From positions 1 through 38,334 of the IMG/VR virus record IMGVR_UViG_3300035662_000067: a DNA stretch of 38,334 bases; one strand, written 5' to 3'. The DNA is from a virus. Below the pieces are notes generated by a model, which saw nothing but the letters and a program-made list of their open reading frames with translations, was not told the origin of the DNA and ran no database searches. Shown piece after piece: positions 25,075 through 35,227 of this stretch. The position numbers and the translations under genes are program-made. How positions within the stretch are numbered: the stretch's first letter is position 1; each line of letters starts with the position of its first letter.

Positions 25075-28000
25075 TTATGGTTGTGCTGTTAAAATATTTT
25101 TTTCAAAAAACTTGATAGAGTAATTAGCATTATCTGCAGGTATATAAGATAATATATAAGTATTTGTTCCTGAATCATAAGTTGTTTCAAAAGACAAATC
25201 ATTGAGGTTTCCAATTACAGAATAGTTTATATTATTTAAATATGTATCTTGTTGATAGTGCACAGAATCTAATAGAACAAAACTTTTCTGTGTAGTTATT
25301 CCTATTGTTTTTGTTACTTCAATTCCAAATTTGGATGCAGCATAAGATGTTGGGACAACAGTAATAATTTCATCGTTTCCAGATGTATAACTTCCAGAAA
25401 CTGCAGAACTATTTAATCTTGTTGGAGAATCGACAATTTCACTTGGAGAAATTAATGTGTTTGTCAAAAATGTTACATTAGTGTAAACAGTTACCCCAAC
25501 TCCAGAAACTCCATCATAGGTGATTAATAAATCTCCTCCAGAAGTAGAAATCCCAATAGTTCCTAACCCAACTAATTCATTTTGAGCATAAGTATTGTAT
25601 TGAGCAACACCAGAATCATATAAAAATGCCATTTCGTGAGAACTTTCAATATTATTTAAAGTTGAAGATATTCCTACAAATAGAGTTCCTGAAGATGATT
25701 CTGATAATGGTATTGAATAAATTGTCTTTTGAGTTGGCGAAACTTCAGAAGCATAATTAGATGTTATTAAAACATTTTTAACATATCCATAGGTTGTTGT
25801 AGTAATTCCAATAGTTGTATTAACGTTTTCTCTAACAGCTTTTATAGATAAAGAATTGAATACATTAATTGGAACATAATTAATTACTATTGTGTTATCA
25901 TTTAAAAGATCAGCGGTGACCCTTCCAAAATCATTATTCTCAAAGTAAGAATATGATGTCAAATTAATATTTGACCCATTTCTAGCTACTAACAATTCAA
26001 AAAATTGTGGGAATAAAAATGGTCCTAAGAAAGAATCTGAGGATTCTACAAAAAACACATATTTTGAAACAATGCTTCCAGTAATTTCATCTATGGGAAT
26101 TGTTACTACTGGAGGAACAGTTGTATTAAACAAGTTGGAAATATCATCTATAGAAAGAACTAAATTTTGATTGGAAAGTAAATAATCAGATAAAATTTTA
26201 CTATTAAATTTTATAATGTCTGATGCATTGTAATTATAATCTTCAACATTTTCAAACACCAAATCAAAATCATTAATTGTAGACAAATCAGCATAAGAAC
26301 TAATTGCAATATCAACTCTTGATGAATCATCTGCAGTAATAGAAGAAATTCCAGAAGGAGAGGATTCTACTATTAAATCACTAAACTTTTTATATCCTGC
26401 TACATGAGAAGTATCAGAAACCACTGAATCCCAATCACTTAAAGATTTTTTGCTCTTAAGTGAATAAGAGAATCTTTGATAATAATCATTATCTGGAAGT
26501 TTTTGTATAGTTGATGATAATTGTCCCTGTTGGGTTCTCCATCCTATAGATTTTGAAACACTTGAAGATGATTTTAGAATTAAATTATAATTTTCTATCT
26601 TATAAACTTTACCTTTAGACAAGCTTGATTTTCCAGTTAACACATCCTCAACTTGAATGCTATTTGGATTTTTAATTTTAATTAAACTTGTGATAGGGTC
26701 ATTATTTTTATTTAAAATAATATTAGAATCTTCTATTTGTTCTCCACTGTAAAAAACATTTTCTACAAGATTTGCAGTTACTTTTGGCAAATTATTAGAA
26801 TTTACAACATAAGCATTATTAGACAAAGTTCCCTCTACAGAAAATATTCCAGGATACTTGTCTAATTTATAAGTTATTTGAGATGCATTTTCAGACCCAT
26901 AAGAAGTCTGGACACCAACAACTTTAAAGAAATCATAATCATAATCTGATGAATTATATCCTGCTCCAAGATTTTCTTCTATTCCTTCTATAAAAATTTC
27001 ATCATCAATAGAAAATGGTAATGGATTGCTTGTAGTAAATCCTGATATTGGAGTTTCTAAAGTTAAAGTAATTAGATACTGATTTGAAGCAAATGAAGTG
27101 CTTATTCCAAGAATTTTCAGACCATTGTTATTTTCTATAAAGACAATCTTATCATCTGTAGAAAGAAGACCAGAACTTGAATTTACCAGTTCAACTTCAT
27201 CTACTGATCCATTTTTAATTGTAACATTAGCAGCAAAGTCAGAAACCAAACTATTATTTTCAATGCTATACAAACTAATCTTAGGAGCGCTTAAATAACT
27301 TGATCCTCTTTCAACGATACTCAAAGAACCAACTTTGTAATTATTATAAACAAATGTTGAAGAGTATCCATTTGAAAATGGTTTTAAAGTTTTATCAAAT
27401 GGGAGAATACATTCATCATTTACAGTAGAACTTTTTAAGATTTTACCTACACTATTGCTAATAGGAATTAGGTTTGCTCCAGTTCCACCTCCAGAAATTG
27501 AAGAAATTTTTGGAAGTTTTTGATATTCATTTCCTTTGGATAATAATTTTACTTTATTTACAGATCCAAGAATATTTGAAGAAGTTACATTGTAAGATAA
27601 TGTAGAATTTGATGATGAATAACTTCTGTTTTCTGGATCTATAGGATAATTAATTTCAAAAGAAGTATCTGAATAAGTAGTGATCCCAGCAATAATATTA
27701 TTATACAAACTTGGTTTAATATCAATAGTATTAAATTTAAATATAGATTCATCAGAAAATACTTTTTTAGATGATGATTCTATGTTATAAAAAAGAATTT
27801 TTGGTGTATATTTTGAGATTGATAATGTTAAAGATGTTGATGTTTTTTCAACTTCTATGCCATTTTGAACATTGCCCAAATATTCATTTGCAAAATTAGA
27901 GTCAGTATATAACTTAAATTGGGTTTGAGAGAGAGTGGGAGAAGATAAATCAAAAGTTACAGTTTCATTCTCATAAAACTTAATATTAGGATTATTTTGG

Positions 28001-31000
28001 GAATCAATTTTTAACTTTGCAGTTGAATTGTCATATGATACAATATATGTTGTGGCAATTCCAGAATTTACAGTTAAATAAACTTTATCCCCTACTGACA
28101 GTCCATGAGTTTGTGCTGTAGATACTATTGTTTTATTTGTGTTTATATCAGCAGTTACAGAAGATCTGTTGCTTGTTAATTTATGGAGATAATTATTTTC
28201 TGCTGAAGTATATAATAAAAGATTGTCAGTGCTGTTTGTTATTGAACTGGTTAAACCTATTATGTTATCATTAATTTTGATGACATACAAAGATGAAATC
28301 CCACTTAAATTTCCAAAACCAGAAACTATAATTGAATTTTCTCCAAACTCATAATTTACTTTTTCTCCTGTTTTGAATTTGTGATTTGGTAAAAAGATTC
28401 TTCCAGTAGGAATAAATTCAGTATTACTGACACCATATCCTAATGGCAATATTGATAATGTATTTCCAGCGCCAACAGCAGTTGAAATTCCTACAGAAAC
28501 AGATTGTTCTGGATTAAAGTAATAAGTTTCATTTTTAGGTGGAAGATCTATAAGAGGATAACTAAAGTCAAATCTACTTTGCAACAGTGTGACAGATGTT
28601 CCTAAATTATGAGATGTTGCTCCAGTTTCTCTTAATACATTAATTAAATTATTAGATAAATCTAATCCAATTACTTTTAAAGTTTCTGAATCTATTTTTA
28701 TGAGAGAATCTACTTCAAAATTTAAAATAGAATCTCTAACTTGAATTGATGTTACTATTCCAGTAGTAGTTTGATCAGATATCCCTTGAAGTAATTGAGT
28801 TTCTTTTAATGGAACATTTACTTGAACGAATCCTTCTAAATCTGAAAATGTAGAGGTAGATATTCCAGAAATTTTAATATAACTTTGATCTTTGATATTG
28901 TGTGTTGTGGTAGCAATACCAACAACTGACCCTCTTTCATAAATTAAAGTGACATTTGACAATGTTTCAGTTGAAGATTGAATACTATTAATACCTACTC
29001 CAGATAGTTCAGACACTTCTGCCAGAGCACCAAATCCACCAGTATTAGAATTATTAAAGGATATTTGATCTCCTATTGAATATTCAAATCCACCATTAAC
29101 TACAAGAACATCATCTACTCTACCTCTTGAAGTATTTGTAACTAAAATTTCTCCATCTTTTGATTTTTCATTAAAGTTAAAATATTCATAGTAGTTTTGT
29201 TTATTTTCTACCCCATATGGAAGAGTATGTTTGGTTATGTTTAGAGTGTTAAAATTTAAATCTTGATTAATTTTCAAATCAAAATTATCTTGTTCTGGAA
29301 TATATTTGTAGTAATTTCCTATAAGATATGGGAATATTGGATCTCTATTTTTTGAGATAGTACAAAAATAAGCATAAATTCCATTAGGAAAATCTGGAGT
29401 TACACAAAATCTTCCATTGTATTTGTCCAATGTGCCAAGACCTTCAACATATTCATAATCTTCCATTAATGATCCTTCAGGAAATATTGAAGAATCTGGT
29501 CTGTTAGTTGGCAAAATAGTTTTTATTCTATAACTACTTGTCATTCTTCTAAATCCACCAGTCCCATCAGGATTAGTATACCCATCTGGGCCATAAATTG
29601 GACAACCATCATAAGACCATCCTATTATTTGTGAGTGTGACGATGGGTTTTGAGTAGGATCTAATTCAGGGACATTAAATTGTGCCCATAAGTTTGGATT
29701 TAGATAAAACACATTAAATGTGTTGCCAAAATATGAATGTTTCTTTCCTAAAAGAATTCCTTCTGAAATATTTGTTGTCCCAAGTTTAGAGACTTCATTT
29801 AAAGACCAAGATTGTAAATTTGTAGAAACTTTTAAATTTTTTCCAAAAGGTTCTATTAATATATTTGTTGAATTATTATAACCAACTCCACCATTTACAA
29901 CTGAAACTGAAGAGATTTCTCCATTTACTATTACAGGTTCAAGTTTTGCTCCATATCCAGACCCATCAACAATTAACTTAATAGAATTGTAATAATTGCT
30001 TCCAGAATTTTTAACTATTACTTTAATAATTTTTCCATTTACTACAACTGGTTCTAAATTTGCTCCAGATCCAACTAATTCTTTGATAGTAGGAGAATTT
30101 TTATAGTTAAGAATTGTTGGAGAACCATATCCATTTTGTCCAAAAAATCCAGTCTGCACCTCAGTAACTTTTCCTAAAACTACTGGTTTTATTGTTGCTT
30201 GAGATCCTATAACATTTCCTTGGTTATCTGTTGCTAAAGGTCCAGAAACATTTACTGCAATTGGTGAATATTCAAAGAAATAAATTGAAAATATATCAGA
30301 CTGTCCAATATCTACATAAGTTGTTGAAGTTTTGCTTGACTTTAATTTAAATCTATCTTCATCTATTTTATGGATGTAATAGTTTGTTCCTGTACTAATT
30401 CCAGATAAAGATGTTCCAGCAAAAGAGTATCTCACTTCATCATTAGTTACAAAACCATGATTTTTTATGGTGATAACGTTATCATAATGATTAATATCAT
30501 TAGGTCCTGCTAATACTTTTTTGTATTTAAATTCTGTATCTACATTAATTAAATTTACAGAGTCTACTATAAGTTTCTTTTGAGTCGATACAAATCTTTG
30601 AGTCCCTGTACCATATTCTCTAATTCTGATATAATTATTTGATATAGCATCATTTTTAGTATAAGCTAATCTAAATGAGGTTCCTGCTCCAACATTGATT
30701 ACATAATAAACACTATCATTAATCAAATATTCACTTGCCAATGTTCCTATACCAATTGGAGATCCTCCTAATGTTTGATATACAACTTCTTCTCCAGTTA
30801 TAAGATAGTGTTTAGATGGAAATATAAACTGGTCATTAATATCACTAACATATCCACCAGCTGATGATGCAGTAAATTCCAGTTCTTTTGCCTGAAGTTT
30901 CATTTTAACTTCAGTTTTAACAGAATCATTTCCTCCACCAGATATTGTCACTGTAGGAGATTTTGTATAATTAAATCCAGGATCAGTGACAATTAATTCA

Positions 31001-33327
31001 GTAATTTTTCCAGTTAATTGTGGTACTGTAGTTGTTTGAGTATCATTTCCACCATCAATTAAAAATCTTGGGGGGTTTGTAATATCATAATTTGTTCCAG
31101 AATTTAAAACATTGATGGATGATATTTGCCCATAGTAAATTTTATCATAAGATTTATAATTTTTAATTTCAATTCCATTAGCCAAAATTCCTGTTGGTCC
31201 TGGTAATGTCTCTACATCTGAAATTGAAACATTTGGAATTTTTGGAAACTTTTTAAATATTTTTGGAGAAGTAAATTCATTTCCATATAAACTATTATCA
31301 ATTAAAGTAAATGATTGAATATATCCTTTAATAGAATTGTCTACTGGAGGATTGACCAATTCATAAAAACTAATAAAAGATGAGTTTGCAATATTTTCTG
31401 CAGAATATGCTAATTTAATACTATCGCCATCAATTTTCTTAACATAAAAAGATGTCCCAGTAGAGACACCAACTGGATTAGAGTAAGACCCAAAAATACT
31501 ATAATTTGTAACTGTTACCAATTCCCCATCATAATAATTATGAGATCCCTCTAATGTTTCATAATCAGATTGATTTAAAGTAAAAGAAAATTGTCTTTTA
31601 TATGGATTTATGTTATAATTAGGAAATCCATTAGAAGTTATATAATTGTAAGATTCATCAGTAAAAGAATTTTGAATATTTGCAGTGAATTTATTATTAA
31701 TTTCAGGGTATGTTGTTGATTGTGATTTAAATAATTTTCTTTTTGCTGTTATTCTTGAACCGACATAAGAAGAAATTCCAGATACATTAATTGAATATTG
31801 TTTTGGTGTTGCATTACTTGTAGAAACAACTACTCCAGATTTAATTTTTTGATTAAAATTAGTTCTGTATAAATCTACTACATCACTATTTTTTAATTTG
31901 TGGTCATATAAGGTTTTTACTGCACCATTAGACAGACTAACTCCTTCTAAAGCATAATCTTGCAAAGAAGTTGTCAATATTCCAGAATATACAGTTAATG
32001 GTAAATTGTAAATTAATGATTTTGTGAAGGCATTATCATCAAGGTTTCCTAAATTATCTACTTTAATCCCATCACCTTTAATTGCATATGAAACAGTAGA
32101 AGATTCTATCCCAGAAAGAGAACCAACAATTCTCAATTTAACTTGAGTGTTTGAGTTTTCTTCATATCCATAAACAAAGTTATCTCCATACAACTCTGTT
32201 TTTGAAAGTATGTTTTGAGAAATGCCAGAGCAGTTTAAAAATTGGTTTGATGTTTTGTCAGTATAAGTTATAGCAATTTCATTAATATAAATTGTTCCAG
32301 AATTTTCAAATCCAATAGTAGAGTCAACAGTAATTACAGTTGCCCCTGAAGAAATATCTTCTACTACATATGTTTTTGGTGTTTCTAAAAAGTTGCCAAA
32401 AATTGAACCAAGAGAACTTAAATTAGAAGAATATCCAGAAAATAAGTTAATTTTGTAATATACTTTATTCTTAAAATAAAATCTATCTACACTATAAATT
32501 GACCCAGATGCTGGTAAAATATTTCCATTTACACTTTCATCTTGATACAAAGTTTGTCCTACTAATTTTGTAGGATCTCCAGATATTAATTCACAACTAA
32601 ATGACTCGCAAACAGTCCATTTATCATCTGAAGGTTTAAATGTATAATCATCAGGTTTGATGACCTTTACATCTTCGCCATAAAGAACTTTGAATAAAAT
32701 TTTGTAAGATTCATCAGTTCCTTTGGTTTCATAAAATGCTCTTGCTTTACTGATAAAGTTTGGAACATTAATTCTACTATCAAAATCAATTTCTTCAAAT
32801 CCTGGAAGGAATTGATATTTGATTTTCTTAAAAAATTCTTGTAAAAATAAATTACTTAAGTTTTGTACAGATGCTCCTGCAGTATGTTCAGAAGATTCTG
32901 TTTGAGAAAATACTAAAAATTCTGGATTATTTTGCTGGGTTAATGATGAAATTCCACTAAATCCACGAACACATCCAGTAAAGGAATTTGTGGTAATTCC
33001 AGTGTAAGTGATAATCTCATCATCAATTTTTAAAAGACCATATTCAGGAGGATACCCACTAACAGACTCTACAAATATTTCATCATCAAAGAAATCAACA
33101 CTATTAGATAAAACTGTATCTGAATGTAAATTTGTGTTATCAAAAGCGTCGAAATTTTTATATTTAATTAAATTCTCTGCAAGGTCTACTGTAGACCCTT
33201 GAAATTCTTGAGAAGTATAATATTGACTTAAGAACTCTGAAAAATTTGGATTGTCTGACAGTATGAATTCAGGGATTTGATTAATAACAATATCCTTAAT
33301 TTTAACTACTTTATTGTCTTGATTCAT
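25075..33327 (-). CDS. gp7: Giant gp7-like baseplate wedge protein with YHYH domain (2750 aa)
   Basis: The N-terminus (1-240) resembles gp7-type baseplate proteins of marine T4-like phages: IKDIVINQIPEFILSDNPNF, then a helical region through FISKARAFYETKGTDESYKI and LFKVLYGEDVKVIKPDDYTF. A YHYH domain spans about 1215-1325: HSQIIGWSYDGCPIYGPDG (GW at 1236-1237) and TLDKYNGRFCVTPDFPNGIY. The rest is β-repeat sequence: at least five HxF/L-xTGxxVxY units (near 594, 839, 950, 1652, 1739), about seven G-x-x-Y-xxxP units, and IDDEIITYTG...CVRGFSG at 82-126. T4 gp7 is only 1032 aa. The family role is wedge assembly in the baseplate. The added domains probably extend outward as adhesin or fibre-like parts. 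It lies 1 base after gp6, matching the T4 order 6-7-8. Confidence 0.85.
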   Translation of the reverse strand: MNQDNKVVKIKDIVINQIPEFILSDNPNFSEFLSQYYTSQEFQGSTVDLAENLIKYKNFDAFDNTNLHSDTVLSNSVDFFDDEIFVESVSGYPPEYGLLKIDDEIITYTGITTNSFTGCVRGFSGISSLTQQNNPEFLVFSQTESSEHTAGASVQNLSNLFLQEFFKKIKYQFLPGFEEIDFDSRINVPNFISKARAFYETKGTDESYKILFKVLYGEDVKVIKPDDYTFKPSDDKWTVCESFSCELISGDPTKLVGQTLYQDESVNGNILPASGSIYSVDRFYFKNKVYYKINLFSGYSSNLSSLGSIFGNFLETPKTYVVEDISSGATVITVDSTIGFENSGTIYINEIAITYTDKTSNQFLNCSGISQNILSKTELYGDNFVYGYEENSNTQVKLRIVGSLSGIESSTVSYAIKGDGIKVDNLGNLDDNAFTKSLIYNLPLTVYSGILTTSLQDYALEGVSLSNGAVKTLYDHKLKNSDVVDLYRTNFNQKIKSGVVVSTSNATPKQYSINVSGISSYVGSRITAKRKLFKSQSTTYPEINNKFTANIQNSFTDESYNYITSNGFPNYNINPYKRQFSFTLNQSDYETLEGSHNYYDGELVTVTNYSIFGSYSNPVGVSTGTSFYVKKIDGDSIKLAYSAENIANSSFISFYELVNPPVDNSIKGYIQSFTLIDNSLYGNEFTSPKIFKKFPKIPNVSISDVETLPGPTGILANGIEIKNYKSYDKIYYGQISSINVLNSGTNYDITNPPRFLIDGGNDTQTTTVPQLTGKITELIVTDPGFNYTKSPTVTISGGGNDSVKTEVKMKLQAKELEFTASSAGGYVSDINDQFIFPSKHYLITGEEVVYQTLGGSPIGIGTLASEYLINDSVYYVINVGAGTSFRLAYTKNDAISNNYIRIREYGTGTQRFVSTQKKLIVDSVNLINVDTEFKYKKVLAGPNDINHYDNVITIKNHGFVTNDEVRYSFAGTSLSGISTGTNYYIHKIDEDRFKLKSSKTSTTYVDIGQSDIFSIYFFEYSPIAVNVSGPLATDNQGNVIGSQATIKPVVLGKVTEVQTGFFGQNGYGSPTILNYKNSPTIKELVGSGANLEPVVVNGKIIKVIVKNSGSNYYNSIKLIVDGSGYGAKLEPVIVNGEISSVSVVNGGVGYNNSTNILIEPFGKNLKVSTNLQSWSLNEVSKLGTTNISEGILLGKKHSYFGNTFNVFYLNPNLWAQFNVPELDPTQNPSSHSQIIGWSYDGCPIYGPDGYTNPDGTGGFRRMTSSYRIKTILPTNRPDSSIFPEGSLMEDYEYVEGLGTLDKYNGRFCVTPDFPNGIYAYFCTISKNRDPIFPYLIGNYYKYIPEQDNFDLKINQDLNFNTLNITKHTLPYGVENKQNYYEYFNFNEKSKDGEILVTNTSRGRVDDVLVVNGGFEYSIGDQISFNNSNTGGFGALAEVSELSGVGINSIQSSTETLSNVTLIYERGSVVGIATTTHNIKDQSYIKISGISTSTFSDLEGFVQVNVPLKETQLLQGISDQTTTGIVTSIQVRDSILNFEVDSLIKIDSETLKVIGLDLSNNLINVLRETGATSHNLGTSVTLLQSRFDFSYPLIDLPPKNETYYFNPEQSVSVGISTAVGAGNTLSILPLGYGVSNTEFIPTGRIFLPNHKFKTGEKVNYEFGENSIIVSGFGNLSGISSLYVIKINDNIIGLTSSITNSTDNLLLYTSAENNYLHKLTSNRSSVTADINTNKTIVSTAQTHGLSVGDKVYLTVNSGIATTYIVSYDNSTAKLKIDSQNNPNIKFYENETVTFDLSSPTLSQTQFKLYTDSNFANEYLGNVQNGIEVEKTSTSLTLSISKYTPKILFYNIESSSKKVFSDESIFKFNTIDIKPSLYNNIIAGITTYSDTSFEINYPIDPENRSYSSSNSTLSYNVTSSNILGSVNKVKLLSKGNEYQKLPKISSISGGGTGANLIPISNSVGKILKSSTVNDECILPFDKTLKPFSNGYSSTFVYNNYKVGSLSIVERGSSYLSAPKISLYSIENNSLVSDFAANVTIKNGSVDEVELVNSSSGLLSTDDKIVFIENNNGLKILGISTSFASNQYLITLTLETPISGFTTSNPLPFSIDDEIFIEGIEENLGAGYNSSDYDYDFFKVVGVQTSYGSENASQITYKLDKYPGIFSVEGTLSNNAYVVNSNNLPKVTANLVENVFYSGEQIEDSNIILNKNNDPITSLIKIKNPNSIQVEDVLTGKSSLSKGKVYKIENYNLILKSSSSVSKSIGWRTQQGQLSSTIQKLPDNDYYQRFSYSLKSKKSLSDWDSVVSDTSHVAGYKKFSDLIVESSPSGISSITADDSSRVDIAISSYADLSTINDFDLVFENVEDYNYNASDIIKFNSKILSDYLLSNQNLVLSIDDISNLFNTTVPPVVTIPIDEITGSIVSKYVFFVESSDSFLGPFLFPQFFELLVARNGSNINLTSYSYFENNDFGRVTADLLNDNTIVINYVPINVFNSLSIKAVRENVNTTIGITTTTYGYVKNVLITSNYASEVSPTQKTIYSIPLSESSSGTLFVGISSTLNNIESSHEMAFLYDSGVAQYNTYAQNELVGLGTIGISTSGGDLLITYDGVSGVGVTVYTNVTFLTNTLISPSEIVDSPTRLNSSAVSGSYTSGNDEIITVVPTSYAASKFGIEVTKTIGITTQKSFVLLDSVHYQQDTYLNNINYSVIGNLNDLSFETTYDSGTNTYILSYIPADNANYSIKFFEKNILTAQP

Positions 33328-33328
33328 T

Positions 33329-35227
33329 TTAATTTCTTATCTTTGAGTCAGAAAAATAACTTGATTCTGGAATAAATCTACTGCCAGATGCATTTTCCCC
33401 AGAGGATATCAAATCTTTAACCATAGAAATATCGCTATTTCCAATGTCTAATTTCAAGTAAATAGATTTTTTAGCAATTACATCATTAGAATATGGAATT
33501 GCATCAATCTCAATAATATTATTGGGTTTTAATGTAGAAGATACATTTATATTATCTATATTGATAATTCCATTCACATAATCAACATCTCCAATATTAT
33601 CTATTTGTTTAATTATCTTGTTTGAATCATATGAGAACAAATATAATGTTCCTGTTTTTAATGTAGAATCATCTACTATATCTCCAATATAGACAGTAGA
33701 AGAAATGCCATTAATCATAAATCCACTTGATCTAATATTTGGAGTATTGCTGTTTCTATTATCATTTACATTGAATCTATTTTCAAAACATATTTGATAT
33801 TTTGTGGGTTCTTTTAAAAGAACTTCAAAATTCCTTCTAATTCTAACCTTAGTAATATTTGATGTAATAGCATTGCTTGTTGAGTCTATGATTGCTAATG
33901 CTTTACTGTATTTGAACCTACCCCCAAACTTATTCAAATCAGAAGAGTTTGAATAAGTAGTAAGAGATGAGGTCACATTTGTTTTCAATGATTCTGGAGA
34001 TGATGAAAAGTTTGAATTATAATAAACAGTTGAATCCAATTCAACATATAAAACATTAATATCTACAAATTCAGGTTTGATTCCTGCTATAGTGTATTTT
34101 TTGAGGTCATTTAAAATGAATTCTTTGGTAGATTGTGCAAGAAAATCTGAATTCTTTGGTTTGACTGCAAGAAATACTTTTCCATATTGTGGAGGAGTCA
34201 TTTCTTCCCCCCCATATGCAGTCACAGACTCAATATTTGAGTAAATGGATGGTAAAATAGATTCATAGTCATTTGCTGTAACCGCTCTTCGTTGAGATGC
34301 ATACAGTCTTGGAGCATAATATCTTACAGATTCTACAGATTGAATGTTATCACCATTCTGTGCTGCAACATTTGTGACTATAACACCTGCAGAAGAAGAT
34401 ATTGAAGCTCCTGTATCATCATTTAATGTGCCAGAGAAGGTAAAATTAGATGCTCCATTACCTGCAGGACCATTTGTGACAATATAAGAGGCATTAACTA
34501 CATTTCCATTGCTTAATTCTTTACCAAAAATACCATCACCAAAGAAAAGTTCATATTTTTCATCAGAAACTTCTTGAATTAAGAAGATTTGTGATGTAGA
34601 ACTGATTCCAACAATATCATTAACTGAAGAATACTCTTCAGAAGTGGTGCTTTGAGAATCATTATAGACTTTTACTCTAATTGTAGAAGTATCTACAAAG
34701 GGGTTTGGAAGAATATATTTCTGATTTGGTTGAGAATTGTCTACAGTGAAGGTTTTTGTAAGATATGTTCCTTCATAAATGTCAATTTCAGAAAAAACTG
34801 CTTCCTGATTTGAAACGCCAACAGTAATATCTTCTGGAATTGAGAAAATATAACTGGTATTATCTAATGAACCAGTACAAACAATACCAGATTTGAGTGT
34901 GACTGTCTTGATTGATGAATTTAAACCTGATACTATGAATGAAATATTTGCTTTTGCTGCTCTTCTGGACAGTGGAACGAACCCTATATTCCTTGCAAGA
35001 GAGACTACGTTCTCTCTGATGGTGGCACTGTCAAGGAATGCCTCATTTGCCACCATGTTGGTGTTGTAGGCAGTCAGATAACTGTTATAGGCAAGGATAT
35101 CAATCAGAATAGAGAAGTTAGAACCTTCAAAATCAAAGTCGCTAAAGGTTGAATTTGCTCTTAAGTAGTCTTTAATAGAGGCTCTAATCTGATCAAAGTC
35201 CAGATTAGTGAAATCTGTAAATGCCAT
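33329..35227 (-). CDS. gp6: Baseplate wedge protein gp6
   Basis: This 632-aa protein opens MAFTDFTNLDFDQIRASIKD and has the strongly conserved FEGSNFSILIDILAYNSYLT plus NMVANEAFLDSATIRENVVS block, followed by LARNIGFVPLSRRAAKANIS. This is the baseplate J/gp6-like core that forms the central ring of the wedges. FFGDGIFGKELSNGNVVNAS and RRAVTANDYESILPSIYSNI are further typical segments. T4 gp6 is 660 aa, so the gene is complete. Its ATG overlaps the gp25 stop codon by one base (TAATG), a coupled arrangement. In the virion, gp6 binds gp25 and gp53 and keeps the baseplate together during the sheath trigger. Confidence 0.96.
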   Translation of the reverse strand: MAFTDFTNLDFDQIRASIKDYLRANSTFSDFDFEGSNFSILIDILAYNSYLTAYNTNMVANEAFLDSATIRENVVSLARNIGFVPLSRRAAKANISFIVSGLNSSIKTVTLKSGIVCTGSLDNTSYIFSIPEDITVGVSNQEAVFSEIDIYEGTYLTKTFTVDNSQPNQKYILPNPFVDTSTIRVKVYNDSQSTTSEEYSSVNDIVGISSTSQIFLIQEVSDEKYELFFGDGIFGKELSNGNVVNASYIVTNGPAGNGASNFTFSGTLNDDTGASISSSAGVIVTNVAAQNGDNIQSVESVRYYAPRLYASQRRAVTANDYESILPSIYSNIESVTAYGGEEMTPPQYGKVFLAVKPKNSDFLAQSTKEFILNDLKKYTIAGIKPEFVDINVLYVELDSTVYYNSNFSSSPESLKTNVTSSLTTYSNSSDLNKFGGRFKYSKALAIIDSTSNAITSNITKVRIRRNFEVLLKEPTKYQICFENRFNVNDNRNSNTPNIRSSGFMINGISSTVYIGDIVDDSTLKTGTLYLFSYDSNKIIKQIDNIGDVDYVNGIINIDNINVSSTLKPNNIIEIDAIPYSNDVIAKKSIYLKLDIGNSDISMVKDLISSGENASGSRFIPESSYFSDSKIRN

